Shown: piece by piece, positions 1-5,365 of the stretch | Layout of the letters: every line of letters starts with the position of its first letter | Numbering within the stretch: the stretch's first letter is position 1 | From: Elusimicrobiota bacterium | Lineage (GTDB): Bacteria > Elusimicrobiota > Elusimicrobia > UBA1565 > UBA9628 | DNA length: 6,235 nucleotides | NCBI GenBank assembly: GCA_023700845.1 | Contig: JAMPYD010000125.1 | Location: forward strand, 1 to 6,235 | Direction of reading: 5' to 3' | Notes under the pieces: model-generated | Seen by the model: the letters and a program-made list of their open reading frames with translations, nothing else | What the model was told of the DNA's origin: nothing | The model's database searches: none | Position numbers and translations under genes: made by a program

Positions 1-162
1 AAGAGCACCCCGATCCTCTTCATGAGCGGCGAGGCCGACCCCGAGCACATCCTCAGCGAGGTGTCGGACTCCGCCGGGGCCCGCTTTCTGCCCAAGCCCG
101 TGAAGCTCGCGGAATTTCGACGCACCATCCGCGAGATGCTCGCGGGACCGAAGGAGGCCTGA
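1..162 (+). CDS. C-terminal end of a response-regulator receiver domain (partial, 5' end outside window)
   Basis: Frame 1 is open from the first base to the TGA at 160-162 and encodes 53 residues. They read as the last part of a CheY-like receiver domain: a beta-4 strand ending in FMSG (residues 6-10), then a beta-5 strand RFLPKP carrying the conserved Lys-Pro (K32-P33), then a final helix (LAEFRRTIREML). The Lys normally contacts the phosphorylated Asp, which lies upstream of the window. The protein stops just after the receiver's last helix. It is therefore either a stand-alone receiver protein or the C-terminal receiver of a hybrid histidine kinase; the visible part cannot separate these. 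No DNA-binding domain follows. The final codons double as the Shine-Dalgarno site of gpmA, so the two genes are probably co-transcribed. The domain call is firm; the full protein identity is unknown. Confidence 0.8.
   Translation, partial: KSTPILFMSGEADPEHILSEVSDSAGARFLPKPVKLAEFRRTIREMLAGPKEA
151..157 (+). promoter_or_regulatory. Shine-Dalgarno site of gpmA, inside the upstream gene
   Basis: AAGGAGG lies 11 bases before the ATG at 169 and overlaps the last Lys-Glu-Ala codons of the receiver-domain gene. It fixes the gpmA start and suggests linked translation of the two genes. Confidence 0.75.
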
Positions 163-168
163 CCGAAT

Positions 169-783
169 ATGGGCAAGCTCGTGCTCGTCCGCCACGGACA
201 ATCGCAGTGGAACCTGGAGAACCGCTTCACCGGCTGGGTGGACGTTCCGATCACCCCCCTCGGCGAGAACGAGGCGCACCGCGCCGGCAAGGAGCTCAAG
301 GGCATCAAGTTCGACGTCGCCTTCACCTCCGACCTGAAGCGCGCCCAGCAGACCTTGGGCATCATATTGGAGGAGATCGGCCAGAAGGATCTGACGGTCC
401 GCAAGGACAAGGCCTTGAACGAGCGCCACTACGGCGACCTGCAGGGGCTCGACAAGGCGGAGACGGCGAAGAAATACGGCGACGCGCAGGTGCACATCTG
501 GCGGCGCTCCTTCGACGTGCAGCCGCCGAACGGCGAGAGCCTCAAGGACACGGCGGCGCGGACCTTGCCCTACTTCGACGCGCACATCCTCCCCGAGGTC
601 AAGGCCGGCAAGAACGTCCTGATCTCGGCCCACGGGAACTCCCTGCGCGCCATCCTGATGGAGCTCGAGAAGCTGACCCCGGAGCAGATCATGCAGGTCA
701 ACATCGGCACCTGCCTGCCCATCTACTACGACATCGGCCCGAAAGGCGAGATCCTCAAGAAGACCGCCTCCACCGCGGCCTGA
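169..783 (+). CDS. gpmA: 2,3-bisphosphoglycerate-dependent phosphoglycerate mutase, short form
   Basis: 204-residue cytoplasmic enzyme that interconverts 3-phosphoglycerate and 2-phosphoglycerate in glycolysis and gluconeogenesis through a phosphohistidine intermediate. The N-terminal LVRHGQSQWN motif carries the phosphorylated His (H9) with R8. SDLKRAQ gives the phosphate-binding Arg (R58). NERHYGDLQG supplies the acid/base Glu (E85). WRRSFD gives the paired Arg (R112-R113), and SAHGNSLRA contains the second catalytic His (H155). All expected active-site residues are present. The protein is about 45 residues shorter than E. coli GpmA (250). The largest gap lies between the WRRSFD motif and ESLKDT, where E. 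coli has an insertion of about 25 residues, and the C-terminal tail is also short. Such short forms are known in other bacteria. The ATG start is supported by the upstream AAGGAGG. The family call is very secure. The link to the neighbouring regulator gene is only positional. Confidence 0.96.
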   Translation: MGKLVLVRHGQSQWNLENRFTGWVDVPITPLGENEAHRAGKELKGIKFDVAFTSDLKRAQQTLGIILEEIGQKDLTVRKDKALNERHYGDLQGLDKAETAKKYGDAQVHIWRRSFDVQPPNGESLKDTAARTLPYFDAHILPEVKAGKNVLISAHGNSLRAILMELEKLTPEQIMQVNIGTCLPIYYDIGPKGEILKKTASTAA

Positions 784-805
784 AGAACGGACGTTTCTGT
801 TTTAG

Positions 806-811
806 TATGAT
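806..811 (+). promoter_or_regulatory. Candidate -10 element for pal (leaderless-type placement)
   Basis: In the 34-base gap after gpmA, an AT-rich island contains TATGAT (5 of 6 matches to TATAAT) ending 6 bases before the pal ATG. That spacing would place transcription start at or near the ATG. No convincing -35 hexamer is present 16-18 bases upstream, and no Shine-Dalgarno sequence lies in the gap. The call rests on one hexamer and its position. Confidence 0.35.
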
Positions 812-817
812 AAGCGC

Positions 818-1366
818 ATGAAGAAACTGATCTCTTTCGCGCTCGTCGCGGCCTTTCTGGCCGCGTGCACCTCACCCGCCAAGAAAACGGCCGCGGGCAA
901 GAACGGCAAGGCCGGCGCCGCCGCCGCCGGCGAAACCACCGAGGCCGCGCCCCTTCCGCCCGGCGCCGAGGTCATCGAGGCCAGCCTGCGCGGCTCCGGC
1001 TTCGACGTGGACCCGGAGATCAAGCCCGTGCGCTTCGAGTACGACAGCGCCCAGCTCGCCGGCGAGGCGCTCGACATCCTGAAGGCCAACGCCGCGGTCA
1101 TCAAGGGCCGCAAGGGCGAGGAGTTCCTCGTCGCCGGCCACTGCGACGACCGCGGCACCGTGGCCTACAACCTGGCCCTCGGCCAGAAGCGGGCCAAGGA
1201 GGTCCGCGACTACTACATCCGCCTCGGCGTCGACGGGCGCAAGGTCGCGACGATCTCCTACGGCAAGGAGCAGGGCGTGTGCGCCGAGCAGGCCGAGGAC
1301 TGCTGGTCCCGGAACCGCCGCGCCGTCACCGGCGTGCGCGCCAAGACCGGCGCGTCCGCGCAGTGA
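818..1366 (+). CDS. pal: Peptidoglycan-associated outer-membrane lipoprotein Pal
   Basis: 182-residue lipoprotein that tethers the outer membrane to peptidoglycan and works with TolB and the TolQRA motor in envelope constriction at division. The N-terminus MKKLISFALVAAFLAAC is a type II signal peptide with lipobox LAAC, so C17 is the predicted lipidated residue. Residues 18-50 form an Ala/Lys/Pro-rich flexible linker. The OmpA-like peptidoglycan-binding domain spans about 68-175: a VRFEYDSAQL strand, GHCDDRGTVAYN (D110/D111/R112, the diaminopimelate-binding region), then LGQKRA, SYGKE and NRRAV (R167/R168). C155 and C162 flank a short loop before the NRR motif and may form a disulfide. ATG is the natural start because the signal peptide begins there, yet no clear ribosome site precedes it. 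The stop overlaps the cpoB start. Identification is strong, reinforced by cpoB and tolB downstream. Confidence 0.95.
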   Translation: MKKLISFALVAAFLAACTSPAKKTAAGKNGKAGAAAAGETTEAAPLPPGAEVIEASLRGSGFDVDPEIKPVRFEYDSAQLAGEALDILKANAAVIKGRKGEEFLVAGHCDDRGTVAYNLALGQKRAKEVRDYYIRLGVDGRKVATISYGKEQGVCAEQAEDCWSRNRRAVTGVRAKTGASAQ

Positions 1367-2136
1367 ACCCGGGCCGTTCCGCCGTCCTCGCGGCGGCCGC
1401 GCTGATGCTGTCCTCCTGCATCGCCACGCAGAAGGACGTGCTCGACCTGTCCCAGCAGTCCGACGAGCTCAAGGAGCAGGTCGAGGAGCTCAAGAAGACC
1501 GTCGGCTCCCTGCAGGCCAACCAGGCCGACCTGTCGGTCTCGATCAAGCAGCTGCGCGAGGAGCTGACCGCCTACACCGAGACCGTGAAGTCCTCGCAGG
1601 GCGACATGAGCAAGCTCTCGGTCAAGCTCGACGACCTCGGCGCCCAGATCTCCGGCAAGGTGGCCGCCCTCGGCCAGACCATCAGCCAGGCCCAGACCAA
1701 GGGCCTCGAGGACCAGAAGGCCGCGATCGCCGAGGCCAAGCGCGAGAGCGGCGCCACCGACGTGTTCTACACCGCCGAGAAGCGCCTCCAGGCCAAGGAC
1801 TACGGCCAGGCCGCGAAAGGCTTCGAGGCGTACCTCCGCGATTTCCCGAAGGGCGACCTCCTCGACGTCGCGACCTACGACCTGGGCCTGGCCTACTACG
1901 GCCTCAAGCAGTGGGAAAAGGCCGGACGCCAGTTCGCGATCGTCCTCGACAAATATCCGAAGAGCGGCCAGACGCCGGGCGCGCGGTTGCACTACGCGCT
2001 CTCGCTGATCAGCCTGAAGAAGGCCGGGGACGAAGCGCGCGCCTACCTCGAGTCGGTGCAGGCCGACTTCCCGAAGAGCCCCGAGGCCCGGGAGGCCGCC
2101 GCCGTCCTCAAGCGCCTGGCGAAGCCCAAGAAATGA
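1363..2136 (+). CDS. cpoB: Tol-Pal-associated coiled-coil/TPR protein CpoB (YbgF), lipoprotein form
   Basis: 257-residue periplasm-facing protein of the Tol-Pal cluster. In E. coli CpoB links septal peptidoglycan synthesis with outer-membrane constriction. GTG at 1363 overlaps the pal stop by 4 bases (GTGA). This start is chosen because it directly yields a signal peptide ending in LSSC, making C19 the predicted lipidation site. There is no Shine-Dalgarno sequence, so translation is probably coupled to pal. Residues about 24-110 are a heptad-rich coiled coil (for example DELKEQVEELKKTVGSL). From about residue 134 to the end come TPR-type helices: FYTAEKRLQAKDYGQAAKGF, LAYYGLKQWEKAGRQF and a third repeat around the DEARAYLESV stretch, each followed by the typical (D/K)(F/Y)PK turn. 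This is the CpoB/YbgF domain order. E. coli CpoB has an ordinary cleaved signal peptide, so the lipobox is a difference, although lipidated relatives are plausible. Confidence 0.88.
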   Translation: MNPGRSAVLAAAALMLSSCIATQKDVLDLSQQSDELKEQVEELKKTVGSLQANQADLSVSIKQLREELTAYTETVKSSQGDMSKLSVKLDDLGAQISGKVAALGQTISQAQTKGLEDQKAAIAEAKRESGATDVFYTAEKRLQAKDYGQAAKGFEAYLRDFPKGDLLDVATYDLGLAYYGLKQWEKAGRQFAIVLDKYPKSGQTPGARLHYALSLISLKKAGDEARAYLESVQADFPKSPEAREAAAVLKRLAKPKK

Positions 2137-3392
2137 CGCTCCACGGGCTGCTGGCCGTCCTCCTGCTGTCGTCCCCCGCCTCGGCCCAGACCGAGGTCAA
2201 GCTCGCGCTGACCGGAACCGCCGGCCAGCCGAACCCCGGGCTCGCCCTGCCTCCGTTCGAGGCCGAGGACCCCAAGATCGGCGCCGACGCGCTGATGGCC
2301 AAGGACCTGCGCGAGATCGTGCGCCAGGACCTGATGCTCTCCCGCCGCTTCGAGGTGACCGACGAGGACGTCGCCGCGGAGCCCGTCAAGGGCGCGACGT
2401 GGCGGCTGACCGCCAAGGCGTCCAAGAGCGCCGACAAGATCTCGGTCCGCGTGAAGCTCGCGAACGCCGAGGGCGGCGAGACGGTGTTCGAGCGCTTCTA
2501 CCGCCAGGACGCCGCCTGGATGCGGGCGCTGGCCCACCGCGTCTCCGACGACATCGTCAAGGCCGCGACCGGGCGGGACGGCATCGCGCGCACGCGCATC
2601 GCCTTCGCCAACAACAAGTCCGGCCACAAGGAAATCTGGGTGATGGACTACGACGGCGACGCGGTCAAGCGCCTGACCGACAACCGCTCGATCTCCCTGC
2701 TGCCGCGCTTCTCGCCCGACGGGCGCAGCCTGGCCTACACGAGCTACAAGGACGGCAACCCCGACCTCTGGTTCCTCGACCTCGAGACGGGCCGCTCGAA
2801 GATCTTCTCGAGCGAGCAGGGCCTGAACATCGCCGGCGGCTTTTCCCCCGACGGGACGAAGATCCTGATGACCCTCTCGCGCGGCAAGAGCCCCAATCTC
2901 TACCTCAAGGAGGTCTCGGGCGGGCCCGCCGAGCGCCTGACCCACCATTTCGGCGCCGACAGCACCCCGACCTTCTCGCCCGACGCGCGGCAGGTGGCGT
3001 TCATCTCCGACCGCTCCGGCAACCCCCAGGTCCACGTCCTCGACATCCCGTCGAAGAAGATCACGCGCCTGACCAGCCTCAACTGGTGCGACGCGCCGGC
3101 CTGGTCCCCGACGGGCGAATGGATCGCGTTCGCGGGCCGCGCGCACAACAAGGACAAGATGGACATCTTCCTCGTGGACATCACCGGCGGCCAGCTGCGC
3201 CAGCTGACCCGCGGCGAGGGCTCCAACGAGGATCCCGCGTGGTCGCCCGACGGCCGCTTCCTGACGTTCTCCTCGACGCGCGGCCGGCGCTCCCAGATCT
3301 GGGTGATGGACGCCGACGGCTCCGCGCCGCGCCTGATGGCCGACGTCCCCGGCTCCAGCGTCACGCCCCACTGGTCCCCCGTCGGGCGCTGA
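2133..3392 (+). CDS. tolB: Tol-Pal system periplasmic beta-propeller protein TolB
   Basis: 419-residue periplasmic protein that binds Pal and relays TolA action during outer-membrane constriction. ATG at 2133 overlaps the cpoB stop by 4 bases (ATGA). The start is supported because a signal peptide follows at once, with likely cleavage after ASA (residues 16-18), giving a mature protein starting QTEVKLAL. The n-region has no Lys or Arg, only His4, which is unusual. Residues about 19-150 form the TolB N-terminal domain (KDLREIVRQDLMLSRRFEV is typical). Residues about 150-419 are a six-bladed propeller. The blade signature (F/W)SPxG or a close variant occurs at residues 193, 237, 281, 324, 370 and 414, alternating with xIWVMDxDG- or LYLKEVSGG-type strands and RLT motifs. 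Length is close to E. coli TolB (430). The gene is last in the plus-strand cluster. Its stop lies 4 bases from the end of the opposing kinase gene, and no terminator hairpin is visible. Confidence 0.95.
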   Translation: MTLHGLLAVLLLSSPASAQTEVKLALTGTAGQPNPGLALPPFEAEDPKIGADALMAKDLREIVRQDLMLSRRFEVTDEDVAAEPVKGATWRLTAKASKSADKISVRVKLANAEGGETVFERFYRQDAAWMRALAHRVSDDIVKAATGRDGIARTRIAFANNKSGHKEIWVMDYDGDAVKRLTDNRSISLLPRFSPDGRSLAYTSYKDGNPDLWFLDLETGRSKIFSSEQGLNIAGGFSPDGTKILMTLSRGKSPNLYLKEVSGGPAERLTHHFGADSTPTFSPDARQVAFISDRSGNPQVHVLDIPSKKITRLTSLNWCDAPAWSPTGEWIAFAGRAHNKDKMDIFLVDITGGQLRQLTRGEGSNEDPAWSPDGRFLTFSSTRGRRSQIWVMDADGSAPRLMADVPGSSVTPHWSPVGR

Positions 3393-3396
3393 CCCC

Positions 3397-4587
3397 CTAC
3401 GCGGCGGGGAGGACCAAGGTGAACGTCGCGCCGCGGCCGGCGCCGGCGCTGTCGACCTCGACGGTGCCGCCGTGCTTCTGCGCGATGCGCAGGGCGGCGG
3501 ACAGCCCGAGGCCGGAGCCGTCCTTCTTCGTCGTGAAGAAGGGCTGAAAGATCCTCTCCAGATCGACGCGGGCCACCCCCGCGCCGTCGTCGGCGACGCT
3601 GAGGCGGTGGCGGCCGCCGAAGGTCACGGCCGTCACCCGGATGCTCCCGTTGCGCGAGGACGCCTCGACCGCGTTCTGCAGGAGCGCGTACAGCGCCTCC
3701 TGGATCAGGGACTCGTCGCCCCGCGTCCGCATCGCCCGGTCGAGCCCCGCGGACTCGAGCCGGAGCCTGCGGTCGGCGGCCTGGGCCGCGATGAGGGTCA
3801 GCGCCCGCTCGACGGGGACGCGCAGGTCGAGGGCCTCCACGTCCATTTCCTCGATGCGCCCGAGGTCGAGCAGGTTCTTGAGGATCTCCTTGCAGCGCTG
3901 GACCTCCTCGCCGATCTGCGTGAGCTCCTTGAGCGTCTCCTTGTCGCCGCCGTGGCGGTGCGCGGCCACCTCGGCGTTGACGGCGATCGTGGTCAGCGGC
4001 CCCTTGATGCGATGGGCGACCTCCGCGGCGACGCGCCCGAGCGTCGCCAGGCGCTCGACCTGGATGAGGCGCTCGTCGTAGCGGCGCTTGTCCTCGTCCT
4101 GCGCCATCTGGGCGTCGCGCGCGAGGATGGCGAGAACCGCGGCCGAGACCACGAGAAAGAGGAAGCGGAGCCAGAACACGGGGCTCTGGGGAATCCAGGC
4201 GCCGGGCTGCCACCAGTGGATGAAGTACAGGGCGATCGTCACGACCGCCACGACGAGGCTCTGCTTCGCGCTCCGCGTCAGCGCCGAGCCGAAGACGATG
4301 AGCGTATAGATGAGGAACAGCTCGGTGCGCGGCTGAATCCAGCTCAGGATCACGGTGGCGAGCACGGCGTCGCCGAGGAAGAGGCCGGCCTGGAACCAGC
4401 CGCGCGCGAGCGTCGCGTCGGGCACGAGGCGTATCAAGGTCAAGGTGCCGGCGAGGTACCCCAGGAGAAGCCAAAGGCGGGAGACCCAGCCCACGTGCCC
4501 CTGGCCCTGATAAAGGAAGAGCAGGAGGATGACCGACATCAGCAGGCCCTGGAAGGCGAAGTAGACGGCCCGGCGCTTAGGGGGCAA
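3397..4587 (-). CDS. Membrane sensor histidine kinase with six transmembrane helices and a variant H-box
   Basis: 396-residue inner-membrane histidine kinase, predicted to phosphorylate the response regulator encoded just upstream. Six hydrophobic helices occupy roughly residues 7-26, 33-54, 65-83, 88-104, 108-125 and 136-156, with hardly any periplasmic domain. This PilS-like layout suggests sensing within or near the membrane. A short linker leads to the dimerisation/phosphoacceptor domain with H192 in VAHRIKGPLTTI. The ATPase domain has an N-box with N305 (LLQNAVEAS), a G1 box DDGAG (333-337), an F-box IFQPFFTTKK (346-355) and a G2 box GSGLGLS (357-363). The H-box is odd: Arg follows the His where Glu or Asp is usual, and Gly replaces the Asn before Pro-Leu. 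The start is TTG at 4587, overlapping the regulator gene by 11 bases. The next ATG, at codon 17, would remove most of the first helix and the K4-R5-R6 anchor, so TTG is preferred. The signal sensed is unknown. Confidence 0.9.
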   Translation of the reverse strand: MPPKRRAVYFAFQGLLMSVILLLFLYQGQGHVGWVSRLWLLLGYLAGTLTLIRLVPDATLARGWFQAGLFLGDAVLATVILSWIQPRTELFLIYTLIVFGSALTRSAKQSLVVAVVTIALYFIHWWQPGAWIPQSPVFWLRFLFLVVSAAVLAILARDAQMAQDEDKRRYDERLIQVERLATLGRVAAEVAHRIKGPLTTIAVNAEVAAHRHGGDKETLKELTQIGEEVQRCKEILKNLLDLGRIEEMDVEALDLRVPVERALTLIAAQAADRRLRLESAGLDRAMRTRGDESLIQEALYALLQNAVEASSRNGSIRVTAVTFGGRHRLSVADDGAGVARVDLERIFQPFFTTKKDGSGLGLSAALRIAQKHGGTVEVDSAGAGRGATFTLVLPAA

Positions 4588-5257
4588 GGCGGTAGCCGAC
4601 CTTGGGCACGGTTTGAAGGAGGGTCTCGCGCTTGCCGAGCTTCTTGCGGAGGTTCTTGATGTGGGTGTCGAGGCTGCGCGTCTCGACGGCCTCGCCGTAC
4701 GAGGAGGTGTTCTCGATGAGGAACTGCCGCGACAGGACCTTTCCCGCGTGGCTGAGGAGGAGGAAGAGCACCTCGAACTCGCGGGCCTGCAGCTTGAGCG
4801 GCCGGCCGTCGATCTCCGCGAGGCGGGACTCCGCGTCCATCCTCAGGCCGCCGGCCTCCGCCGCGCGGCCGGCACCGGGCCCGGGCCCCGCGCGCCGGAG
4901 CACCGCCTGCACGCGGGCGAGCAGCTCCATCGCGCCGAACGGCTTGACGACGTAGTCGTCGGCTCCGAGGTTGAGCGCGAGCACCTTGTCCCCCTCGCTC
5001 GACATGCCGGTCAGCATGATGACGGGGATCGCGCCCGTGGCGGCGTTGGCCTTCAACGACTTGAGGATGACGCGCCCGTCGCCGCCCGGCAGGCGCACGT
5101 CCAGGAGGATCAGGTCGGGCCTGGAATCGATCGCCTCGCCCAGGGCCTTCGCCGGATCGGACACCCAGCGCGCGGTGAAGCCGGGGGCCATGGAAAAGGT
5201 CTTCTCGACGGCTTCGACGATCTTCGGGTCGTCCTCGATGATGAGCACGCGGGGCAT
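4577..5257 (-). CDS. OmpR/PhoB-family DNA-binding response regulator
   Basis: 226-residue two-component transcription factor. The receiver domain (residues 1-122) shows the acidic pocket E8-D9-D10, phosphoacceptor D53 in LLDVRLPGGDG, T83 in MLTGMS and K105 in VVKPF; all the key residues are present. A Gly/Pro/Ala-rich linker (123-136) leads to a winged-helix domain (about 137-224) with LKLQAREFEVLFLLLSHAGK, a recognition-helix segment around ETRSLDTHIKNLRKKLG, and the terminal VPKVGYRLAP wing. I place the start at the ATG at 5257, giving MPRVLIIEDD as in most family members. A GTG at 5278 would add seven residues, but it would put the best -10 box inside the coding region. The kinase gene follows with an 11-base overlap, so the pair is an operon. 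Targets are unknown. The divergent pilin gene and the operon's own promoter are candidates by position only. Confidence 0.94.
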   Translation of the reverse strand: MPRVLIIEDDPKIVEAVEKTFSMAPGFTARWVSDPAKALGEAIDSRPDLILLDVRLPGGDGRVILKSLKANAATGAIPVIMLTGMSSEGDKVLALNLGADDYVVKPFGAMELLARVQAVLRRAGPGPGAGRAAEAGGLRMDAESRLAEIDGRPLKLQAREFEVLFLLLSHAGKVLSRQFLIENTSSYGEAVETRSLDTHIKNLRKKLGKRETLLQTVPKVGYRLAP

Positions 5258-5262
5258 GGGCC

Positions 5263-5291
5263 ATGATAGCGAATTCACATTTCAACCACAA
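5263..5291 (-). promoter_or_regulatory. Candidate sigma-70-type promoter of the regulator-kinase operon
   Basis: On the minus strand, TTGTGG (5291-5286) and TATCAT (5268-5263) are separated by exactly 17 bases. The -10 ends 5 bases before the ATG at 5257, so the transcript would have essentially no 5' leader. No Shine-Dalgarno sequence is visible upstream of that ATG, which fits leaderless translation. Both hexamers are imperfect (4 of 6 and 5 of 6 matches). Confidence 0.5.
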
Positions 5292-5293
5292 TT
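5276..5293. repeat. Short direct repeat with 11-base period, possible response-regulator binding site
   Basis: CACATTT (5276-5282) and CACAATT (5287-5293) match at 6 of 7 positions and start 11 bases apart, with a 4-base spacer. OmpR/PhoB-family dimers commonly bind tandem half-sites with this geometry. The second copy overlaps the candidate -35 of the regulator's own promoter, so autoregulation is possible. Chance occurrence of such a short repeat cannot be excluded. Confidence 0.3.
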
Positions 5294-5302
5294 TGCACAA
5301 GC

Positions 5303-5315
5303 CGCCCGCCGGGCG
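5303..5315. repeat. GC palindrome in the regulator/pilin divergent intergenic region
   Basis: CGCCCG-C-CGGGCG is a perfect inverted repeat with a single central base, lying just upstream of the candidate pilin -10. It could be an operator. Its loop is too small for it to work as a hairpin, and the high GC content makes chance palindromes fairly likely. Confidence 0.3.
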
Positions 5316-5318
5316 AAG

Positions 5319-5327
5319 TGCTATCCT
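5319..5327 (+). promoter_or_regulatory. Candidate extended -10 promoter of the first pilin gene
   Basis: TG-C-TATCCT has the extended -10 pattern (TGn plus a 4-of-6 hexamer) and would give a leader of about 32 bases before the ATG at 5366. No recognisable -35 lies 17 bases upstream, where the region is GC-rich instead. I found no sigma-54 GG-N10-GC pair in the gap. Confidence 0.3.
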
Positions 5328-5352
5328 CGACTGGACGGTTCGGCTAATTCTC

Positions 5353-5358
5353 GGAGGA
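5353..5358 (+). promoter_or_regulatory. Shine-Dalgarno site of the first pilin gene
   Basis: GGAGGA is placed about 8 bases before the ATG at 5366. It is one of the strongest ribosome sites in the window, fitting a highly expressed structural subunit. Confidence 0.8.
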
Positions 5359-5365
5359 AAACAGA

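Noticed and set aside
784..805. Possible terminator hairpin after gpmA (AGAAC...GTTTCT followed by T residues)
   Set aside because: The stem is only about 5 pairs with a bulge and low GC. It is too weak to call.
911..935. GCC-type trinucleotide run in pal, considered as a phase-variable repeat
   Set aside because: It is short and imperfect, and in-frame changes would only alter the Ala-rich linker length. It fits ordinary linker composition.
865..1362. Long open frame upstream of and continuous with cpoB, overlapping pal in another frame
   Set aside because: The upstream part is Arg/Gly/Pro-rich shadow translation of GC-rich pal. The signal peptide and lipobox appear only from the GTG at 1363.
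3427..3452. GC-rich palindromic stretch near the 3' end of the kinase gene, considered as a terminator
   Set aside because: It lies within the coding codons for a Gly/Ala/Arg run, has no T tract on either strand, and is expected by chance at this GC content.
2900..4474. Long minus-strand open frame across tolB and the kinase gene
   Set aside because: Its translation is low-complexity Arg/Pro/Gly text in the GC-rich shadow frame, with no recognisable domain. The tolB and kinase frames have full family signatures.
5331..5346. GG...GC pair resembling a sigma-54 promoter before the first pilin
   Set aside because: Only 8 bases separate GG and GC, where sigma-54 needs 10, and the flanking consensus is poor.
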